Part shown: piece after piece, positions 58,666 to 64,000 of the stretch
Layout: each line of letters begins with the position of its first letter
Numbering within the stretch: the stretch's first letter is position 1
DNA from: Mortierella alpina
Lineage: Eukaryota; Mortierellomycota; Mortierellomycetes; Mortierellales; Mortierellaceae
Reading direction: 5' to 3'
Assembly (NCBI GenBank): GCA_029449245.1
Contig: JANATF010000003.1
Location: 2,790,001-2,854,000, forward strand
DNA length: 64,000 nt
Translations under genes and position numbers: made by a program
Notes under the pieces: model-generated
Told to the model about the DNA's origin: nothing
Database searches by the model: none
Seen by the model: only the letters and a program-made list of their open reading frames with translations

Positions 58666-60140
58666 TGCCAGAGGAGTCAGCAGGCGGGGCGGCCAAGGTG
58701 CCGGGGAAGTTGGGGCAGTCAGACGTTGTCTAAGGTCAATCGGAAGGGGCGGGAGAGGTTGGTGCAAGAGGGCCGTAATAAGAATGCAGCGTGAACAGGG
58801 GCGATTGAAGCTCTGAAGTCGGGATTCAAGGGGGTCGAGGAAGGCAACCGACGATGCGATGGCGCGTTGGGCAAGGGTTGCGGGTGGAGGGATGGGTGGA
58901 TGGTGGATGGGTGGATGGGCGAGCGTGCGGACTGGGGATGGGGAGCTGCAAGCGAGGCAGGAGTGAATGAAAATACCAATGTGCGTTGTGGAAGAGAATG
59001 GGATTGAAATAAGAATCAATTCATGGCACCATGGGATGGGATTGGCTGAAGCGTGCCCATGGTGCTGTTGATCTGCACGCGGATACAAAGAAAAAATTTG
59101 TGCACTCGCACTCTCAGGTCCAAACTCACAGCTAGTCCGACTCGCAGCAACCTCTCTGCCTCCTCACGCACCTTTGCTTCACTCTCCTCTCTGCCCTCCC
59201 CCTTCTTCCCAGCCTGCAGCTACCCATTGGTTTGGGTCGTGACCAAGGGACAGCCATCCTCTACAGACTACGCTACGCACATCTATACACAAACAGACAC
59301 GCTGCATATGGGCGGTATCTCTCTCCCGAGCCTCGAGCCCATGCCACATGGCTACAGGACTCTGCCTAAGCATCCGTCGCTCCTTTTTCAGCCGTCTGCC
59401 TTGCTTCCCGCCTCTGCCTCCAGATGCACTGGCACTTATCGCACAGTAGACTGCCGCTATGATCGAGGCAATAAAACGGCGGGTCGCTACCGTATATACA
59501 TGTACTGTACCATGGTTCCTGGTCCGAGCTAGAGGAACAGCCTTGGTCCAACCACAACACACCACCCCATCTCTCATCTTGGTCTGAGGCGTAGTGGTCC
59601 ACGCACTCCAAGCTGCCACAATCGCGGCGAGAGCCACTTTCAAACCTCACACTCTCATCGCCGGACACTTTTTTTTTTTTTTTAGTGGACCCAATAGGCA
59701 ATCCCTCCTCTGTAGATCGCGGAGTCAAGGGACAACTGGGAGGAGGTGGGAGGTCCACAACTGAGCAGGAAATAGTGAACGACATGAGCAAAGATAGAAA
59801 GAAACAATGAGCGACAATGAGCAGTTGCAGTCGATGACAGGGACACATGCATGAGATTTGAGGTCATACAATAACTTTGGAAGCGGTAAAAAATAAACCT
59901 TTTTTATTCCGTTCCATGTGTCCACGAAGGTCCTGTCACCTGCCTGCCTGCCTGCCTGCCTGCTAACGCTAACCGAGAAGCTGGCTCGTAAAGGATTCCC
60001 GACTGAAGCTACAAAGTTCTTTCTCTGTACAAAAACATGATCAATTCGCTGAGGTTTAATAACATGTAATACATGTCTGTTCACGTCTAGAAAGAGTTCT
60101 TCCTGTGTACGGTGAGTCGTTGCTCTAAAGCCCGCCGCTC
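58666..60140. other. Intergenic 1.5 kb upstream of RasGEF gene
   Basis: Promoter of the RasGEF gene and 3' flank of cytidine deaminase. It contains GGAT/GGGTGGAT-type short repeats at about 58890-58925 and a CCTG tetranucleotide run at 59940-59963. The plus-strand frame 59053-59532 lacks protein-like features. No gene recognised. Confidence 0.55.
59940..59963. repeat. CCTG tetranucleotide repeat
   Basis: About six tandem copies of a TGCC/CCTG tetranucleotide in non-coding sequence between the RasGEF and cytidine deaminase genes. Confidence 0.9.
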
Positions 60141-61523
60141 TTATTTATCAGGGAGGTCCTCTGGGCCAAAGGCGAACGGTAGCAGATCCGCCAGCACTGT
60201 TCGCTTGTACGTCCTGTCGTCGTTTACGAAAAAGATTTCTAGGTTTTTGCCAAACTCATTCATGAACTGTCTATATTTGCGACGAGTGGAGCAAGTGGAG
60301 TAGATGAGCACCAGGGCAGCCAGATTTAGAGCAAGAGCCACCTATGAGAGCCGCATCGAGCGGCACATACCTGCAGATGCCGCATGGGGTGATGAAGTGG
60401 TTGAAGTCACTGGATTGGTAGGAGAAAAGAAGGTTGCCGGGTTTCGATCAGCAAAAGAATTCAGACAAAACAGTAGCGCGAGGTGATTGGCCGAGGCAGG
60501 GTGGGATAGAAGTTAGAACACGCCGCGTGGCTCTTGGGGTACGCAAGTGCCGTTGTCAACCCGCCCTACTTCTCAGGTCTACAGGCACACATTACTGCAC
60601 TCGGGGGCTGGGCTGAGAGCTGAGGGGGCTTCTGGCTGAACTATTTACCAAGATACTCCAATAGCAACAAACCGTCGATGGCCCTCGCTCTAGAAATACA
60701 ATTTCGTACACGAGAGGAGACTAAAGTCAGTTTTGCCATCTCAATTTTGGACCTGCGACAGAGCGCGCGCTTTCTCCGATGAGGTTTGCCCGATTTGAAG
60801 ATCCTCATTCTGGGCACAATATTTTCCACAACAACAACATAAAAAAATGTGGAGGACACCCGAGCACTTACAACTGCCTTGACGAATGCTGTTCGTTCGG
60901 CGCAGATCGCTCCTCCTAAGCACCGCATTGGACAAGACAGACAATGTATAGGGCACAACACACAGCAACCAATATCATAAGAGCGAAAAAAAATGGGCGT
61001 CAGTTTTGTCTACAGTGCATCAGAACATCGTCTGCCAGCTGAGTGCCGCACAATTTCGTTTGACTCGTCCATTGTTTCAAAGTAGAGCATATTTACCATA
61101 GGAAGCATTCTCAACATTACAACCTAATACGAAAAAGAACGCAGCGCAGACACGTCTTAGCTACCAGCTTAATAATCTCTGTCCAAGTTCTCCACCGACC
61201 TTTTTTCCGTTGCTTGACCTACCTTGAAAGATTTTGCCGTCCACCGTGCGCAGAGCGGCGCCTACACGGAACTTTGAGTATGGGGAGTAAGAGAAATTTC
61301 TGGCTACGAGAAGAGTAGGAAGATCAGGCATGAGAGTGAGCGTCCTGATATTGTTTGCGGTCGTGGGAGACGAACCCTTGGGTAGGTTGATTTGTTTGGT
61401 GTGCCTGAGGGCGCGGGGAGGAACAGGCGAACAGCAGATACACAAAGAACAGGCTCGGCGACGCTCACCTTCGAGGGATTGGGTGATGAGCTCCTCAATT
61501 TGGTCGTCTGTGAGAGCGGACAT
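60141..61523 (-). CDS. CDD1: Cytidine deaminase
   Basis: Zinc enzyme of pyrimidine salvage, converting cytidine and deoxycytidine to uridine and deoxyuridine. Seven exons on the minus strand: 61523-61469, 61303-61223, 61123-61097, 60915-60872, 60689-60649, 60409-60371, 60270-60141. Phases close to 138 residues, the normal subunit length of the tetrameric family. The substrate motif GCNVENASYG is spread over a 27-base exon; the active site ICAERTAFVKAV gives Cys59 and Glu61; the second zinc motif TPCGICR gives Cys92 and Cys95. FSYSPYSKFRVGAAL and LLPFAFGPEDL are also family hallmarks. All splice choices were forced by these motifs. One open frame near the 3' end (60141-60341) looks like a small membrane protein when read alone; that is an artefact of reading into the last intron. 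Confidence 0.95.
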
Positions 61524-64000
61524 TGTGAATGGAATGCAAGGTTAGGAATCGGCAGGCGAATGGAGCGAAGGGCGGTAGGCAGTGGGCAAAGAGCGAGGGG
61601 AGGCGTATTGAAGTGGAAAGTAGAGGCGAAGAAAGCAAAGAGCAAAATAGGGATTTGTCAGTCGACTCTTTTTTTTTTTGCGCGTGGCGTCGTATTTAAG
61701 AGGCTTCGAGACTCCACAGACAAGGTCGCAGACAATCCAGAGCGACATACATGCTTTCCCAGGTCATCATCATAGGGAGAAACGCTCCGGATAGGATGCC
61801 ATCATACCAGACGACAGAGCAGCATACACAGCCTTCTATGACACACCTGAATATAAGCCCATAGCCTACGGAAAGTTTCAGAACCGCGACGCGCATCCAC
61901 ACTCCAGACAGATACATGCACAGCCCAGAGAGCGAAGTGCACCGAGACGAAAGGGGGCGCATTGGGCAATAGCCTTCCGTGCAGTGCCCCACGACCAGCA
62001 ACGGACAGATCGCAGATCGGACCTATTGGACATCAATGTCCATTCAGGGAGCGTATGGTTTGTCCAGCAGCATTCAAAAAGGATGCTAGGATGCTTGTGG
62101 GATATTTGATATTCCACATGAGCCAATATGAAGAATATGAAGGGGGAAAGTGCAGTCAGATCTTCCCCTGCAGGAGCAAGACTCTTGGCCAGATCTCACC
62201 TGTGCCAAGAACATGGGGAATTAGGGCAAAGGGATGGGGCTGGGTATGCGCCAATAGCGCCGTTGTTTGTATGAGCATTGCGTTGAAGCCGGTGACCCTT
62301 GATTGCCACGGCGGCAGCCTCGACCACCCGCCCGCAGCATAGCCCATGGACGGGCCAATGGTTACCCATGGGCCCCGATAATTGTTGTCACACAGGTCGG
62401 CGGCGTGGATTGCCAAAGCAACCTCCACATGGGCAACCCAGTCGCCCTCACTCTCTTGCTCTAGCTGGTCCTAAAAACATCTGTGCTCTTTCACAGCGGA
62501 TAGGTCTTGCTATCTATCGTGTATGTTTACGACAGACGATGGTGACCTCTTAGATCTGCTTCAAACCCCCAAAGAACCACTCCCAAAAGTCGATGGCTCT
62601 GGACTCGCTCTGTACGCCGCAGCAGGATGAGCCTAGATCAGTCTGCCGTGGGTGACCTTTACGAGAAGAGGGGAGTCTCGAGGGAGACACAGGCTTTTTA
62701 TTCGATGTTTCAGTGTGTGGTCGACCGCTCGGTGGGGAGATGAGACGTTCACGCCAGCATAGTGTATCGGACATGGCTGTAGGACGACTGCGAGGGACAA
62801 GATCCGTGGTGAGAACAAGTTCAACCCTGCTCTCAGGGCTCGAGAGCACAAAGACATTAATCTACGGGCGCAGAGGTGCGAGAGCACTCTGAACCTTACA
62901 GGTTGCCTGTGATCTAAAGAGAAGACTAAAGCCCAACGACGTGGTATTCATCGCATCATCTATTGAAGACGTGATAGCTACGAAGACATGATTGAGGCAG
63001 GGTAAAATGAAGCCAAGGAGAGCATTTGCTCCAAACAGGGGGATAGATGTGGCGAGGGGTGCGAGTCAAGGAGCTGCGACGAGAGCGAAAGGTGTGTGTG
63101 TGTGTGAGTGTGTGCCTGAGAGGAAGAGAGGGAGCGAAGAGCGAGAAAGAGAGGGTGCGTGAAAGAGTGAGGGCTGTGGTCTGCACACCTACACACAGGT
63201 GGGTGAGCAACACGGGGCGATCATCACCGATGTCCTCTTGTCCACCACGTTGGCATCTCCTAACCGACATGCACAGTCTATGTGTTGCGTGCAGATGTGC
63301 ATATGTCCAGTCCTACCAAGCCCTACATGGACAGGTACACAACTATCGAACATCCCAGAAAGAAAAAAATTGTGCCTGGGGCTGTTTGGGGGGTAAATAC
63401 GCTTGTGCAGGTGCAGACAGTTACTCCGTCCTGGATGTGATAAGCAGACGGCTGTCTCCCGCTGTCTCTGCCGCTCCTCGGGGCTGGAGGATGGATGGCG
63501 ACATGCGCGGTCAAAGAGGGGATGCGTGGATGAGCAGGGGGTCGAGATGGCAGGAGACAACAAAGAATCAGATCCTGGCGTCCCCTGGGTGGTCTGTTTG
63601 TTTCCCCTTTCTCGTGTTTCTTTCCCTCTGCTCTCTTCACTCTCTCTCTGTCTCCACTCCCTGTCTTCCCCACTCTCCGCTGCCTTCTCTTTACACGCTC
63701 TCGCTCTCGCTGCCTCTTCACACAGGCGCACCCACGCAACTCTCTCCTCCCGCCAACTTCACACCACTGCATATTTTTTTTTTTTTGTTCTCGGCGTCTT
63801 TTCTTCCTCTCTCACCCTGTCCTGCACCCACTCCTGATTACTCATCCCTAGACTGAAAGTGCGACTCGAGCTCACCGCCGTTGGACTCTCTCGCCGCCCA
63901 TACTGCTCATCGTTATCAACAGCCGTCAGTCACCACCTCCTCGCGGTCGTTTCTAGGCGATCATCAGCACCACCCACCTCTTTGTCAAATGCAAAACCTT
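61524..64000. other. Intergenic 2.5 kb to end of window
   Basis: Upstream of cytidine deaminase and apparently the leader of a gene beyond the window. It includes a GT-rich run at about 63090-63115 and a long CT-rich tract at 63600-63840. No open frame shows family features; 63047-63856 (plus) is low-complexity. Confidence 0.5.

Noticed and set aside
59053-59532. 159-residue plus-strand open frame
   Set aside because: Ser/Pro/Thr-rich with no splice or family support; lies in the region upstream of the RasGEF gene.
60141-60385. Small single-pass membrane protein (MRHLQ joined to VALALNLAALVLIYS)
   Set aside because: The hydrophobic segment is translated intron. Splicing at 60370/60271 instead joins TPCGIC to RQFMNEFG and completes a canonical cytidine deaminase.
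63047-63856. 269-residue plus-strand open frame at the window end
   Set aside because: Mixture of GT-repeat and CT-tract translation; looks like a leader region.
1-64000. tRNA or rRNA genes and CRISPR-like arrays
   Set aside because: No T-arm signature with a matching acceptor stem was seen. The regular repeats at 17-22 kb are 431-580 bases long and not spacer-repeat in form.

Overview
This window is nuclear DNA of a filamentous fungus. The evidence is split genes with short GT-AG introns (mostly 80 to 320 bases, often GTAAGT donors and TAG or CAG acceptors), a GT48 beta-1,3-glucan synthase, a Zn(II)2Cys6 factor, Atf1-type bZIP factors and a Ypd1 phosphotransfer protein. The dense short introns, the frequent CT-rich leaders and the glutamine- and acid-rich tracts fit an early-diverging lineage, most likely Mucoromycota/Mortierellales. 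That placement is inferred from style, not from a database search.

Layout. 0-6.1 kb: 3' two-thirds of a glucan synthase, then an unknown serine-rich protein with a C-terminal membrane segment. 6.4-16.7 kb: an eight-exon ING/PHD chromatin protein diverging from a Zn2Cys6 transcription factor, then a HAD phosphatase-like protein with a long acidic tail. 17.1-22.5 kb: a complex repeat array. Units of about 431 and 580 bases run in one orientation to about 20.83 kb, then in the opposite orientation, forming a large imperfect palindrome. 22.6-24.6 kb: Atf1-type bZIP. 24.6-28.0 kb: gene-poor stretch with possible decayed coding remnants. 28.0-41 kb: dense housekeeping block with a nucleolin-like RRM protein, Wss1-type protease, peroxisomal thiolase, CIA30, NOG2 GTPase, cytochrome c oxidase subunit VIa, a small secreted cysteine-rich peptide and a Ypd1-type HPt protein. 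41.7-43.5 kb: second ATF-type bZIP. 46.2-61.5 kb: complex I subunit NDUFA1/MWFE, LSM7 with an RGG extension, a divergent SET protein, ELP1, a RasGEF and cytidine deaminase. The last 2.5 kb shows no supportable gene.

Functional themes. Three genes serve respiratory complexes (CIA30, NDUFA1, COX6A), NOG2 and the nucleolin-like protein serve ribosome biogenesis, and ELP1 and LSM7 serve tRNA and RNA metabolism. Ypd1 and two ATF-type bZIP factors belong to osmotic/oxidative stress signalling. Several genes were rebuilt by hand from very short exons (YPD1, LSM7, NDUFA1, cytidine deaminase, thiolase). In these the exon phases close exactly and the translation matches family motifs, but no transcript evidence was available. 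The most unusual material is the palindromic repeat array and the cysteine-rich secreted peptide.
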